A stretch of 64,000 nucleotides of DNA from JALOOX01 sp964557955 (GTDB taxonomy: Bacteria > Desulfobacterota > Syntrophobacteria > Syntrophobacterales > Syntrophobacteraceae): assembly GCA_964557955.1 (NCBI GenBank), contig CAZLCS010000030.1, positions 1 to 64,000 on the forward strand. Direction: 5' to 3'. The notes under the pieces were generated by a model, which saw only the letters and a program-made list of their open reading frames with translations, had not been told where the DNA came from and made no database searches. The translations under genes and the position numbers were made by a program. Below, one piece after another: positions 53,232-62,510 of this stretch (position 1 is the first letter of the stretch; every line of letters begins with the position of its first letter).

Positions 53232-53374
53232 AGGAGACTATCCGAGAATGCGGAGTGGTCAACCAGCCCAAGAGCGGGCGGGGATAAACTTCGCCCCTAC
53301 GCTGGGATTGCGAGACAGCTTTGTAGGGGCGGGTTTCATGCCCGCCCGACACGGCCATTCTCGGACAGCCTCCT
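53232..53374. repeat. MITE-like hairpin element between ftsI and murE
   Basis: A 143-bp element with terminal inverted repeats of 19 bp, AGGAGACTATCCGAGAATG (53232-53250) and the complement of AGGAGGCTGTCCGAGAATG (53356-53374), identical at 17 of 19. Inside, CGGGCGGG...GCCCCTAC pairs with GTAGGGGCGGG...CCCGCCCG, so nearly the whole element can fold. It has no coding capacity. Its right end lies 15 bp before the murE start. One terminus recurs at 23879. The 149 bases between ftsI and the element show nothing else. Confidence 0.7.
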
Positions 53375-53389
53375 AGAGGGAGCGGCGCT

Positions 53390-54922
53390 TTGGCCAAGGA
53401 CACAGCGAGCAAAAAACTGCAGGAGTTGTTGACAGGCCTTGCAGTCCTGGACCATGTGGGGCGTCTGGACACAGCCATTCGGGAAATCGCCTATGACAGC
53501 CGCAAGGTCATGAACGGGGATCTGTTCGTCGCGATCCGCGGCACCCGAAAGGATGGCGGGCTTTTCATTGAAGATGCCCGGCAACGTGGGGCCGCGGCGA
53601 TCGTGAGTGAAGACCTGCCGTCCTCAGCATCTGAAGTCGCCTGGGTCCGGGTCCCGGACAGTCGCGCGGCGCTCGCCGGCCTGGCAGCCAACTTTTTCGA
53701 TCATCCCTCGAAGCGGATGCAGCTCATCGGCGTGACGGGAACCAACGGCAAAACGACGACCACACTACTGCTTGAGTCCATTCTCAGAGCGGCCGGACAT
53801 TCGGTGGGGGTCCTGGGGACGCTGGCGTACCGCTGGAAGGACCAAACCCTCAAGGCCCCCATGACGACACCCGAATCGCTGGACCTGCAGAGGCTGTTGC
53901 ACGAGATGCTTCGGGATGGGGTATCTCACGTCGTGATGGAAGTCTCATCTCACGCTCTAACACTGGGAAGGGTCCTGGGTTGCACCTTTGCGGCGGGACT
54001 TTTCACGAATCTTTCACAGGACCATCTGGACTTTCATCAGGACATGGAATCCTACTACCGGGCCAAGTCCGCCCTGTTCCGGGATTATCTCACAGCCGCA
54101 GCAGAACCGGGAGTTGCCGTCATCAATCGCGATGATCCCTATGGTTTTCGCCTCATTGAGGAAACAGGGTCGGAAGTCTGGACCTATTCGGTGCAGCGAA
54201 GGGACGCGCGGGTCTGGGTGAAATCCGCTGAATTGACGCCCGGCGGCATAATCGCTGAGCTGTTCACGCCCGAAGGTCCATTTCGCATTCAGTCCCCTCT
54301 CATTGGGCGGCTGAACCTTTACAACCTGGTGAGTGCCGCCACGACCGCCCTGGCCCTCGGGGTGGACCGGAATTCCGTTATTGATGGACTGGCCGCATTG
54401 AGCCGCGTGGACGGACGGCTCGAACGGGTGGTCCTTCCGGAGGGGGTTGAATACGAGGTGGTTGTGGACTACGCCCACACCCCGGACGCCATGGTGAAGG
54501 CCCTCACCTGCCTTCGTGAAATGACCCGGAACCGCCTTCTGGTGGTCTTTGGATGCGGCGGGGACCGGGATCGGAGCAAACGCCCGCTCATGGGTGAGGC
54601 CGCGGCCAGGTTGGGGGATTGGATCATCGTCACCAGTGACAACCCGCGGAGCGAAGTACCTGAACAGATTATCGAGGAGATTGTCAACGGGGTGCGCGGG
54701 GCTAAAATCCCCTTTGTTGAGCCATCTCGGACGCCCACAAAAAAGAAGGGATACACGGTTGTGGTGGATCGGAAGGAGGCGATCCGGAAAGCCCTCAGGT
54801 GGGCGCAGCCGGGCGATGTGATCTTCATCGGGGGCAAGGGACACGAAACATACCAGATTGTCGGAGCGGAAGTGTTTCCCTTCGACGACCGCCAGGTGGT
54901 GAGAGAATTCTTTCAGGAGTGA
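53390..54922 (+). CDS. murE: MurE, UDP-MurNAc-tripeptide synthetase
   Basis: Mur ligase of 510 residues. The N-terminal domain has IAYDSRKVMNGDLFVAIRGT. The P-loop is GVTGTNGKTTTTLL, followed by TTPESLDLQ, EVSSHAL, FTNLSQDHLDFH and, in the C-terminal domain, DYAHTPDAM, FGCGGDRDRSKRP and VTSDNPRSEVP. The last motif carries the DNPR signature of enzymes adding meso-diaminopimelate, as expected for a Gram-negative. The start is TTG 53390, with GAGGGAGC about 8 nt upstream, right after the hairpin element. It acts in the cytoplasm after MurD. Confidence 0.96.
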   Translation: MAKDTASKKLQELLTGLAVLDHVGRLDTAIREIAYDSRKVMNGDLFVAIRGTRKDGGLFIEDARQRGAAAIVSEDLPSSASEVAWVRVPDSRAALAGLAANFFDHPSKRMQLIGVTGTNGKTTTTLLLESILRAAGHSVGVLGTLAYRWKDQTLKAPMTTPESLDLQRLLHEMLRDGVSHVVMEVSSHALTLGRVLGCTFAAGLFTNLSQDHLDFHQDMESYYRAKSALFRDYLTAAAEPGVAVINRDDPYGFRLIEETGSEVWTYSVQRRDARVWVKSAELTPGGIIAELFTPEGPFRIQSPLIGRLNLYNLVSAATTALALGVDRNSVIDGLAALSRVDGRLERVVLPEGVEYEVVVDYAHTPDAMVKALTCLREMTRNRLLVVFGCGGDRDRSKRPLMGEAAARLGDWIIVTSDNPRSEVPEQIIEEIVNGVRGAKIPFVEPSRTPTKKKGYTVVVDRKEAIRKALRWAQPGDVIFIGGKGHETYQIVGAEVFPFDDRQVVREFFQE

Positions 54923-54948
54923 GCGGAAGTCAAAAGCAGGCATGCCTT

Positions 54949-55046
54949 AACCAGTAACCAGTAACCAGTAACCAGTAACCAGTAACCAGAAACCAGAAAC
55001 CAGAAACCAGAAACTAGAAACTAGAAACCAGAAACCGGCAACTGGG
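54949..55046. repeat. Heptanucleotide tandem repeat upstream of murF
   Basis: Twelve clean units of period 7 and two degenerate ones: AACCAGT five times, AACCAGA four times, AACTAGA twice, AACCAGA once, then AACCGGC and AACTGGG. The tract fills most of the 131-nt gap between murE and murF and ends 7 nt before the murF ATG; its last unit (CTGGGGAA) may serve as the ribosome binding site. Confidence 0.9.
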
Positions 55047-55053
55047 GAACCGC

Positions 55054-56481
55054 ATGGAATGGAGAATAGCGCAGCTCGTGCAGGCCACAAAGGGGATTCT
55101 TCTCCAGGGTGACCCTTCAAGAGTGGTGCGGTCCATCTCCACGGACAGCAGGATGATTGGACCGGGCGACTGCTTTGTGGCCCTCAGGGGAGAAAGGTTT
55201 GATGCTCATGATTTTGTAGGTCAAACCCTTGCCGGCGGGGCAGCGGCTGTGGTTGTGTCCTCCATTCGCCCGGACTGGCAGTCGGGCGGAGATGAGCCAC
55301 CGGCCATCATCCAGGTGACCGACACCCTGCACGCGCTGGGTGAGTTGGCGCGATTCCATCGCGGCAGATTCTCCATCCCCGTGGTCGGCGTGGGGGGGAG
55401 CAACGGCAAGACCAGCACCAAAGAGATGATTTGCGCCATATTGAGCTGCACACACAGGGTGCTCAAGAACCCGGGAAACCTGAACAACCTCATCGGCGTG
55501 CCCTTGACACTGCTGCAACTTACGGAAGAGCACACGGCGGCGGTCATCGAGGTGGGGATCAACGTGCCGGGAGAGATGGAGCGCCTGTCGAACATTGTCC
55601 ATCCCACGGTGGGGCTCCTGACCAACATCCATCCCGCGCACCTGGAAGGCCTGGGGTCGCTGGACGAGGTGCTGGCGGAAAAGGGGAGGTTGCTCATGTC
55701 GCTGGGGCAGGACAATCTGGCTGTCATCAATTGGGACGACGCAAGGCTTCGAGCACTTTCAACCCGCCTCGAATGCCGCCTGATTCGTTTCGGAACCGGT
55801 CTGGACCCGGTCGAGGTGCGGCTGCAGGGTCAGGTCACCCTCGAAAACGGAATGAGCTGTTTCCAGGCGAAGCTGGGGCCTGATGCGGTATCCATTTGTT
55901 TGCCGGTGCTGGGGATGCACCAGGTCCAGAACGCTCTGGGGGCGGCGGCAGTCGCTTACGGGCTGGGAGAGTCCCCGGAGACCATCGTCCGAGGGCTGGC
56001 GAGCCACAGGCCCGTGCGCCAGCGCATGGAGATGCATTCCCTGGGGCGCGGCATGGTGCTCATCGACGATACGTACAACGCCAATCCCCGCTCCATGATG
56101 TCCGCGGTTCAGACTGCGCGTGAGGCTGCGCCCGCCGGGGCTCGGCTGATTGCCGTCCTGGGCGACATGCGGGAGCTTGGGCCCGAGAGTCAGGCCATGC
56201 ATCGGGAGGTGGGGGAGAGAATCGGTGCGATGGGTGTGGATCGACTCATCACTCTGGGAGTGCTCAGCTCGGAGATTGAATCTGGGGCTCGTAGGGCCGG
56301 TATGGACGCATCGGCGTGCTCGCATGTTGCGAGTCATGAGGAAGCGGTCCGGAGAGTGTGTGAGAGTATGGTGGATGGGGCGTGGGTCGTTGTGAAGGGA
56401 TCCAGGGGCATGACCATGGAGAAAGTTGTGGCAGGAGTTCTGGACTTCATGAATGCTTCGTCCGGAAACGCTGAACGGTAG
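55054..56481 (+). CDS. murF: MurF, UDP-MurNAc-tripeptide D-Ala-D-Ala ligase
   Basis: Mur ligase of 475 residues. It shows ISTDSRMIGPGDCFVALRGE (uridine-binding domain), GVGGSNGKTSTKEM (P-loop), KNPGNLNNLIGVPLTLLQL, EVGINVPGEM, NIHPAHLEGLGSLD and DDTYNANPRSMMSAV, all MurF signatures. It adds D-Ala-D-Ala to complete UDP-MurNAc-pentapeptide. murD follows after 24 nt; mraY, which normally sits here, is missing. ATG 55054 is directly preceded by the heptamer repeat tract. Confidence 0.96.
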   Translation: MEWRIAQLVQATKGILLQGDPSRVVRSISTDSRMIGPGDCFVALRGERFDAHDFVGQTLAGGAAAVVVSSIRPDWQSGGDEPPAIIQVTDTLHALGELARFHRGRFSIPVVGVGGSNGKTSTKEMICAILSCTHRVLKNPGNLNNLIGVPLTLLQLTEEHTAAVIEVGINVPGEMERLSNIVHPTVGLLTNIHPAHLEGLGSLDEVLAEKGRLLMSLGQDNLAVINWDDARLRALSTRLECRLIRFGTGLDPVEVRLQGQVTLENGMSCFQAKLGPDAVSICLPVLGMHQVQNALGAAAVAYGLGESPETIVRGLASHRPVRQRMEMHSLGRGMVLIDDTYNANPRSMMSAVQTAREAAPAGARLIAVLGDMRELGPESQAMHREVGERIGAMGVDRLITLGVLSSEIESGARRAGMDASACSHVASHEEAVRRVCESMVDGAWVVVKGSRGMTMEKVVAGVLDFMNASSGNAER

Positions 56482-56505
56482 AAGAAGCTGGGAGAGGGAA
56501 GCGGG

Positions 56506-57867
56506 GTGTCGGAGTCTTCCGAACAGAAGAAGGTCCTGGTGGTCGGAATGGGAGTTTCGGGCCAGGCCGTCTGTGAGGTGCTGCTGAACCGGGGCATGCA
56601 GGTGGTGGCCACCGACCTCGGGGCGCGCGAACGGTTCGGGACCGTGCTGGATGCCCTGGAGTCCAGAGGGTGTGTCCTGCATCTGGGGACGCATCTTCTG
56701 GATGATTTCATCCGTGCGGATCAGATCGTTGTGAGTCCCGGTGTGCCCCTGAACATCAGCCCCCTGAAAGCCGCTGCGGAGAGGGGAGTGGAGATTATCG
56801 GGGAGCTGGAATGGGCATGGCGCCAGACCAGTACACCGGTGTTGGCCGTGACCGGGACCAACGGCAAGACCACGACGACCTCTCTGCTCGGGGAGATGCT
56901 GAGAGCTTCGGGGAAAAACGTTTTCGTGGGCGGCAACATTGGGACTCCCCTCAGCCGCTGGATCCTTGATGGCGGGAAGGCCGATCTGCTGGTGCTGGAA
57001 GTGAGCAGCTTCCAGTTGGACACTGCGAACACCTTCAACCCACAGGTTGGGATTCTCCTGAACATCACGGAGGATCACCTCGATCGCTACGGCAGTTTCG
57101 AGGACTACATCGATTCGAAGTTTTCCCTGTTCTCCCGTCAGACCCCGGACCAGTATGCCATTGTCAACCTGGATGATCCCTTATGTCGTGAACGGAGCGC
57201 CGGCATTCCAGGAAATCTCTTGACCTACAGCAGGAGACGGAAGGATGCGCACGCCGGGGTGGCGCGAGGAAGGATCCGGGTCAGTCTTCCCGGGAGAGAG
57301 CCATTCGACCTCAACCTTGCCGGGATTCCCCTTCAGGGAGTGCATAACGAAGAGAACATCATGGCTGCGTCATTGGCCGCCGCCGTGATGGGTGTGGAGC
57401 CCGAGCTCCTCCAAAAGGTGATCAATGCATACCGCGGTCTTCCCCACCGTGTTGAATGGGTGAGGAACTGGAATGGGATCGACTTCTACGATGACTCCAA
57501 GGGAACCAACGTGGGTGCCGTGGTCAAGGCGCTGGAGAATTTCGATCGGCCCGTTTGGCTGCTCCTCGGGGGGAGGGACAAGCTTGGCTCTTACGAACCG
57601 CTCATCGAGCCGCTCCGGCAGAAGGGGCGTGGCGTGCTGGCTTTTGGAGAGTCTGCTCTGCGTATCCAGGAGCAGCTGGGATCATCCGTCCCCACTCGGT
57701 CTTTCCCGAATCTGGAGCAGGCCTTTGGAGAAGCTGTGAGGTGGGCGAAATCAGGGGATGTCGTGCTGCTGTCGCCAGCCTGTTCTTCATTCGACCAGTA
57801 CGAGAACTATGCGCAGCGAGGCGACCACTTTAAACGTTTGGTGAACGGCCTTCAGGACGAGTCATAG
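56506..57867 (+). CDS. murD: MurD, UDP-MurNAc-L-Ala:D-Glu ligase
   Basis: Mur ligase of 453 residues: VLVVGMGVSGQAVCEVLL (N-terminal nucleotide fold), GELEWAWRQT, AVTGTNGKTTTTSLLGEML (P-loop), FVGGNIGTPLS, LEVSSFQLDT, LNITEDHLDRY, LPHRVEWV and FYDDSKGTNVGAVVKAL are diagnostic of MurD. It adds D-glutamate to UDP-MurNAc-L-Ala. The start is GTG 56506 with GGGAAGCGGG upstream. It directly follows murF and precedes ftsW by 12 nt. Confidence 0.96.
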   Translation: MSESSEQKKVLVVGMGVSGQAVCEVLLNRGMQVVATDLGARERFGTVLDALESRGCVLHLGTHLLDDFIRADQIVVSPGVPLNISPLKAAAERGVEIIGELEWAWRQTSTPVLAVTGTNGKTTTTSLLGEMLRASGKNVFVGGNIGTPLSRWILDGGKADLLVLEVSSFQLDTANTFNPQVGILLNITEDHLDRYGSFEDYIDSKFSLFSRQTPDQYAIVNLDDPLCRERSAGIPGNLLTYSRRRKDAHAGVARGRIRVSLPGREPFDLNLAGIPLQGVHNEENIMAASLAAAVMGVEPELLQKVINAYRGLPHRVEWVRNWNGIDFYDDSKGTNVGAVVKALENFDRPVWLLLGGRDKLGSYEPLIEPLRQKGRGVLAFGESALRIQEQLGSSVPTRSFPNLEQAFGEAVRWAKSGDVVLLSPACSSFDQYENYAQRGDHFKRLVNGLQDES

Positions 57868-57879
57868 CTGGAGAACGAT

Positions 57880-59067
57880 ATGTCCAGATCTTTAACGGAT
57901 GTGCCTCCCTTCACGGAGGACAGCGAGAGGTCGAAAACAGGCCCTTCGTCGCTGGCCCTTCCCCTCGAAACCCAGCTATGGATCATGGTCTCCCTGCTCA
58001 TCCTGATCGGGCTCATCATGGTTTACAGCGCCAGTTCGACGGTGGGTCTCAAGAACCTCGCAGAGCAGGTGGACATGGAAGCCTCCACCTCTCACTATCT
58101 GGCCCGCCAGCTGATCTGCATTTCCCTGGGACTGGCCATCATGGCGGCAGCCAGTCGATTTCCTTACAAGCGGCTGAGCCGGCTTGCCCCGAGATTGCTC
58201 GCCCTGACCGTGATGTCCCTGGTGCTGGTGCTCTGGTTCGGGGTTGAAATCAACAATGCCAGGCGTTGGTTTCAGCTCTCCATCTTTTTGCTGCAGCCGG
58301 CGGAATTCGCCAAGGTGTGCTGGGTGGTCTTCCTGAGCGCCTGGCTGGTCAGGAAGCAGGACAAGATCAAGCGGATGAGCATCGGCTTCTGGCCTCCCAT
58401 GATCTGGTGTGGCATTTTGGGAGGCTTGCTGCTGATGGAGCCCGATTTCGGGACCACCTTTCTGATCGGATGTTCCACCTTTGTGATGTTGCTCCTGGGA
58501 GGAGTCCCCTTCAGACATTTGTTCGCCTTGGCGCCCTTGGCGGCGTTGGTTTTCTACCGTTTCGTCTACAAGGTCCCTTACCGTTGGGAGCGGGTGACGG
58601 CCTTCAGAAATCCATGGACAGATCCCCTGGATTCGGGGTACCAACTCATTCAGGCCTGGATTGCGGTAGGGTCGGGCGGATTCTGGGGGATCGGTCTGGG
58701 TGCCAGCCAGCAGAAGCTGTTCTATCTTCCCGAGGCATTCACGGATTTCATTCTTGCTGTGGTTGCCGAGGAGCTGGGGTTTGCCGGGATCACAGCCGTC
58801 ACGGTGTTGTTCGCACTGTTTTTTCTGACGGGGTTCCGGGTGTCGAGGTCCGCACCCGACCAGTTCGGCGTCCTGCTGGCGGCGGGACTGACCATGCTCA
58901 TCACACTTCAGGCCCTGGTGAATATGGGAGTCGTGCTCGGACTCATGCCGACCAAGGGGTTGCCCCTGCCGTTCATTTCGTATGGCGGCAGCGCTTTCAC
59001 GGCCAATTGCCTTGCTGTGGGCATTCTCATGAACATTGCCCGACATGCTGAGAGGCGGGTGGTTTAG
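57880..59067 (+). CDS. ftsW: FtsW, septal peptidoglycan glycosyltransferase (SEDS)
   Basis: SEDS protein of 395 residues with a hydrophilic N-terminus and about ten membrane segments. It shows MVYSASS near the first helix, RWFQLSIFLLQPAEFAK, MEPDFGTT, RVTAFRNPWTDPLDSGYQLI, the catalytic-region ASQQKLFYLPEAFTDFILAV, and a terminal PLPFISYGGSAFTANCLAVG. It polymerises lipid II with FtsI. murC begins one base after its stop; murG, which normally lies between, is absent. Confidence 0.95.
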   Translation: MSRSLTDVPPFTEDSERSKTGPSSLALPLETQLWIMVSLLILIGLIMVYSASSTVGLKNLAEQVDMEASTSHYLARQLICISLGLAIMAAASRFPYKRLSRLAPRLLALTVMSLVLVLWFGVEINNARRWFQLSIFLLQPAEFAKVCWVVFLSAWLVRKQDKIKRMSIGFWPPMIWCGILGGLLLMEPDFGTTFLIGCSTFVMLLLGGVPFRHLFALAPLAALVFYRFVYKVPYRWERVTAFRNPWTDPLDSGYQLIQAWIAVGSGGFWGIGLGASQQKLFYLPEAFTDFILAVVAEELGFAGITAVTVLFALFFLTGFRVSRSAPDQFGVLLAAGLTMLITLQALVNMGVVLGLMPTKGLPLPFISYGGSAFTANCLAVGILMNIARHAERRVV

Positions 59068-59068
59068 G

Positions 59069-60445
59069 ATGTATAAAGGTTATCAACATATTCATTTTGT
59101 AGGCATCGGTGGGATCGGCATGAGCGGCATTGCCGAGCTGCTGCTGAACCTCGGGTACAGGGTGAGCGGCTCCGACCTGAGAGAGACGGAGATCACTCGC
59201 AGGCTTGTGGAGCTGGGTGCGGAAATTCATGTGGGCCATGATGGAGAGCATGTCAAGGGGGCGGATGTGGTGGTCCTCTCCTCGGCCATTTCCGAAGAGA
59301 ATCCCGAACTGCGGGCGGCTCGAAGCATGGGCAAGGTGCCGGTGATCCGGCGCGCTGAGATGCTGGCGGAGCTGATGCGATTGAAGTATGCCGTGCTGGT
59401 CGCCGGCGCCCACGGCAAAACCACGACGACATCCATGGTTTCGACGGTTCTCGCTCGTGGCGGCCTGGATCCGACGGTGGTTATCGGCGGCCGGCTCAAT
59501 GCATGGGGCACCAATGCGAAGCTCGGTTCGGGTGATTTCATGGTGGCTGAAGCGGATGAGAGCGACGGAACATTTCTGCTGCTGCCTCCGACCATCGCGG
59601 TGGTGACGAACATCGATCTGGAGCACATGGATTTCTATCGGGACCTGGAGCACATCCAGCACACCTTCCTCGAGTTCATCAATCGCATCCCTTTCTATGG
59701 ACAGGCTGTCCTCTGCCTTGAAGACGAAAACATCCAGACGATCCTGCCGCTCATCTCCAAGCGATATGTGACCTATGGCCTATCATCCCAGGCCGACTTC
59801 CAGGCGCGTGAGATCCGATCCAACGGCTTGAACACGACCTACCGGGCGTTCCACCAGGGGCGGGAGCTGGGGGAGATCGAGCTGCCCATCCCGGGACGCC
59901 ACAATGTTCTCAATTCCCTGGCTGCAGTGGCTGTGGCCCATGATCTCGAGATCGACTGGCCCAGCGTTCAGGCCGGCCTGAGGGACATGACGGGGGTCCA
60001 GCGACGGTTCCAGATCAAAGGGGAGGCCGGTGGGGTACTGGTTCTGGACGACTACGGACACCATCCGACGGAGATCCGGAATGTCCTGGAGACGCTGGCC
60101 CAGTGCTTTCCCGACCGTCGGCGCATCGTGGTGTTTCAGCCTCACCGCTACACGAGGACCCAGGCGCTTCTGGATCAATTCGCGCGCTGCTTCTACCACT
60201 CGGATCGATTGTTCCTGACGGAGATTTACGCGGCCAGTGAAAGACCCATCCCAGGGGTAACCGGGACGCGTCTGGCGGAGCAGGTCGCTGTACACGGGCA
60301 TCATGATCTGGAGTTTCACACGACCTTCGAAGGATTGTTGGAGAGTCTGAAGGCGACCGTCAAACCGGGCGATGTGGTGATCACATTGGGAGCCGGAAAT
60401 GTGTGGCAGATCGGCGAGGATCTGCTCGATTCGCTCAAGGGTTGA
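59069..60445 (+). CDS. murC: MurC, UDP-MurNAc:L-Ala ligase
   Basis: Mur ligase of 458 residues. HFVGIGGIGMSGIAELLLN and VSGSDLRETEITRRL form the N-terminal domain; VAGAHGKTTTTSMVS is the P-loop; EADESDGTFL, NIDLEHMDFY, DDYGHHPTEI and FQPHRYTRTQALLDQF are all typical MurC motifs. It adds L-alanine to UDP-MurNAc, the first peptide step. ATG 59069 lies one base after ftsW, with its ribosome binding site (GAGGCGGG) inside ftsW; an upstream in-frame ATG at 59036 overlaps ftsW and is less likely. Confidence 0.96.
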   Translation: MYKGYQHIHFVGIGGIGMSGIAELLLNLGYRVSGSDLRETEITRRLVELGAEIHVGHDGEHVKGADVVVLSSAISEENPELRAARSMGKVPVIRRAEMLAELMRLKYAVLVAGAHGKTTTTSMVSTVLARGGLDPTVVIGGRLNAWGTNAKLGSGDFMVAEADESDGTFLLLPPTIAVVTNIDLEHMDFYRDLEHIQHTFLEFINRIPFYGQAVLCLEDENIQTILPLISKRYVTYGLSSQADFQAREIRSNGLNTTYRAFHQGRELGEIELPIPGRHNVLNSLAAVAVAHDLEIDWPSVQAGLRDMTGVQRRFQIKGEAGGVLVLDDYGHHPTEIRNVLETLAQCFPDRRRIVVFQPHRYTRTQALLDQFARCFYHSDRLFLTEIYAASERPIPGVTGTRLAEQVAVHGHHDLEFHTTFEGLLESLKATVKPGDVVITLGAGNVWQIGEDLLDSLKG

Positions 60446-60447
60446 AA

Positions 60448-61434
60448 ATGCTGCAACCACAAACCTTGCTGTCCGCTCATGGATGTGCCGCGCCGATGGA
60501 GCCGGAAGCCCGGGCCGGTCTGTGGAGCTGTCTCAAGGCGGAGTCAGAGGGGCTGGGCCGGGCCGAAGTATTGTGGGATGTCCCCCTCGCCGGCTGTACG
60601 ACCTTCCGCATCGGGGGGCCCGCTCGGTGCCTGGTGCGGCCGGTGTCCGTCGATGGGATCACCGAAATTCTTCTCCGGGCGCGTGCATTGGGCGTTCCGC
60701 ATCTGGTCCTGGGGGGAGGCAGCAACGTTCTGGCGCCGGACGAGCCCATGGAGGGGGTGGTGATCCAGCTGAGCCGCGCATGCTCGGAGATCCGGGTCGA
60801 CCATGGTGGGGAACGAGGCGCAGTGGAAGTCCGCGTGGGAGCCGGCGTGAGACTGTCGCGTCTCATCCGTTTTTGCGCGGAGAATGGGCTGAGCGGGGTG
60901 GAGCCGCTGGTTGGCATTCCCGGAACTCTCGGTGGAGCAGCGGTGATGAATGCGGGAACACGGGATGGATGTCTGGCGGATGTGCTCCTCTGGCTCGAGC
61001 TGCTTGACGAGCGAGGCGTTCGTCAGCGCCTGGGGCGGAGGGATCTCAACCCCCTGTATCGCTCCATGCGGTTGCCCATGGACTGGACCGTCATCGGCGC
61101 ATGTTTGGGGCTGGTCTCCTCCCTGAAAAGTGGAATTCGAGAGAAGCTGCAGGCTGCCGTGAAGAAGCGGAAGGCCACACAGCCTTTGAACCGGCCCTCT
61201 GCGGGGTCGGTTTACAAAAATCCCCCCGTTGCTCCCGCAGGGTGGCTCATCGAGAATGCCGGATTGAAAGGGTTCAGGGTAGGCGGGGCCGCCGTGTCGG
61301 AGAAGCACGCCAACTGGATCCTGAATCTTGGGGGGGCGACAGCTGCGGATGTGCGCGCCGTAATGGATCACGTAGAGAAATCGGTTCGAGCGACATTTGG
61401 TGTTTGTCTCGAAAGGGAAATTCTAATATTGTAG
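60448..61434 (+). CDS. murB: MurB, UDP-N-acetylenolpyruvoylglucosamine reductase
   Basis: FAD enzyme of 328 residues. It shows TTFRIGGPARCLVRP, LVLGGGSNVLAPDE (FAD-binding), GVEPLVGIPGTLGGAAVMNAG, LYRSMRLPMDWTVI, PSAGSVYKNP and, near the end, AGLKGFRVGGAAVSEKHANW. The SAGSVYKNP motif keeps the catalytic Ser. It reduces UDP-GlcNAc-enolpyruvate to UDP-MurNAc with NADPH. ATG 60448 has AAGGG upstream and starts 2 nt after the murC stop. An unusual N-terminal extension of about 35 residues precedes the core. Confidence 0.95.
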   Translation: MLQPQTLLSAHGCAAPMEPEARAGLWSCLKAESEGLGRAEVLWDVPLAGCTTFRIGGPARCLVRPVSVDGITEILLRARALGVPHLVLGGGSNVLAPDEPMEGVVIQLSRACSEIRVDHGGERGAVEVRVGAGVRLSRLIRFCAENGLSGVEPLVGIPGTLGGAAVMNAGTRDGCLADVLLWLELLDERGVRQRLGRRDLNPLYRSMRLPMDWTVIGACLGLVSSLKSGIREKLQAAVKKRKATQPLNRPSAGSVYKNPPVAPAGWLIENAGLKGFRVGGAAVSEKHANWILNLGGATAADVRAVMDHVEKSVRATFGVCLEREILIL

Positions 61435-61497
61435 ACTCAACCGGAGAGGGGGGAGTGTTTGACCTTTCGTGGAAGAACGCTCCGCCGGTAAGGCGCC

Positions 61498-62325
61498 ATG
61501 CGAAAAAAGAGAAACCGCTATCGCCAGGACAGAAAGGCTCAGATCCGTCGATGGCTCAAGCGAGTCAAAACGGTTTTCGGGTTTCTCATGATCATCCCCA
61601 CCGTATTTGCGCTCAGTGCCGCATTAGCCCATGCTTACCATGCACTCCTGGATGGACCGTGGTTTCGACTGCAGGAAATACAGATTTCCGGTCTCAAGAC
61701 TGTGGATCGCAAGGAAGTCCTCAATGCCCTGGGCATTCCACGGAATGCCAGTCTCTTGACGGTCAAAGTTTCGGAACGGGCCAAGGCTGTGAGAGCCATC
61801 GCCTGGCTTCAAGACTCTGAGGTGAAAGTCGACCTGCCGGACCGCATCGTGGTTGAAGTGGTGGAACGAGAGCCTGTCGCCGTTGTGTTTGCTGATGAAT
61901 TCTTCGTCATGGATCGAGACGGCCTTCTGTTCGCCCCGGCTGCTGCGGATGCGCACCCAATGCTCCCCCTGGTCACCGGCTTCGCAGGATCAAATCTGAA
62001 GCTGGGAGATCGGTTACCGGCTGAAGCATTGGATTCATTCAGACGATTGATGGCTGCTCTTGCAGGTTCACAGAGCTGGTTCGCACTGAATCAGATCTCC
62101 GAGTGCCGATGGCACAACGAGGAGGGGTTCATTCTGTACACGACGGTGAAGGCGATCCCCATCGAGTTGGGGTGGGATGACTACGAGCGCAAGTTGGGAC
62201 ATCTCCAGAAGGTTCTGGCCCATTTGAGCCAGAGGCAGCTTCTGGAGACGGTCAAGCGCATTGATCTGGATTATCCGAATCGAGCTTTTGTTAGCGGAGA
62301 TTTCCCTGTTCCGAAGGGGATTTAG
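61498..62325 (+). CDS. ftsQ: FtsQ, divisome POTRA protein
   Basis: Bitopic protein of 275 residues. A basic cytoplasmic start (MRKKRNRYRQDRKAQIRRWL) and one membrane helix (FLMIIPTVFALSAALAHAY) are followed by a POTRA domain (FRLQEIQISGLKTVDRKEVL) and a beta domain (LPDRIVVEVVEREPVAVVF), the FtsQ arrangement. It connects FtsL and FtsB to FtsK and FtsA. It lies between murB and ftsA in the cluster, 63 nt after murB. The 185 nt from here to ftsA contain no gene I can support. Confidence 0.9.
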   Translation: MRKKRNRYRQDRKAQIRRWLKRVKTVFGFLMIIPTVFALSAALAHAYHALLDGPWFRLQEIQISGLKTVDRKEVLNALGIPRNASLLTVKVSERAKAVRAIAWLQDSEVKVDLPDRIVVEVVEREPVAVVFADEFFVMDRDGLLFAPAAADAHPMLPLVTGFAGSNLKLGDRLPAEALDSFRRLMAALAGSQSWFALNQISECRWHNEEGFILYTTVKAIPIELGWDDYERKLGHLQKVLAHLSQRQLLETVKRIDLDYPNRAFVSGDFPVPKGI

Positions 62326-62510
62326 GGGGCGGGTTCGTCGACCGGGGGACCTGCTGAAGGACTGGGTGCCGCACAAGGGGCGTTTCCTTCACGATTCCGA
62401 AGGTGCCGGTTGAGGGCACGGGAGCCTGAGGGGGTGGCGGCTGGTAGGAACCGCAAAGAAGGGCGGACGGGCTCCGTGCTGAAAAGAGCGGGCCAGTTGA
62501 AAGGGAGGAA

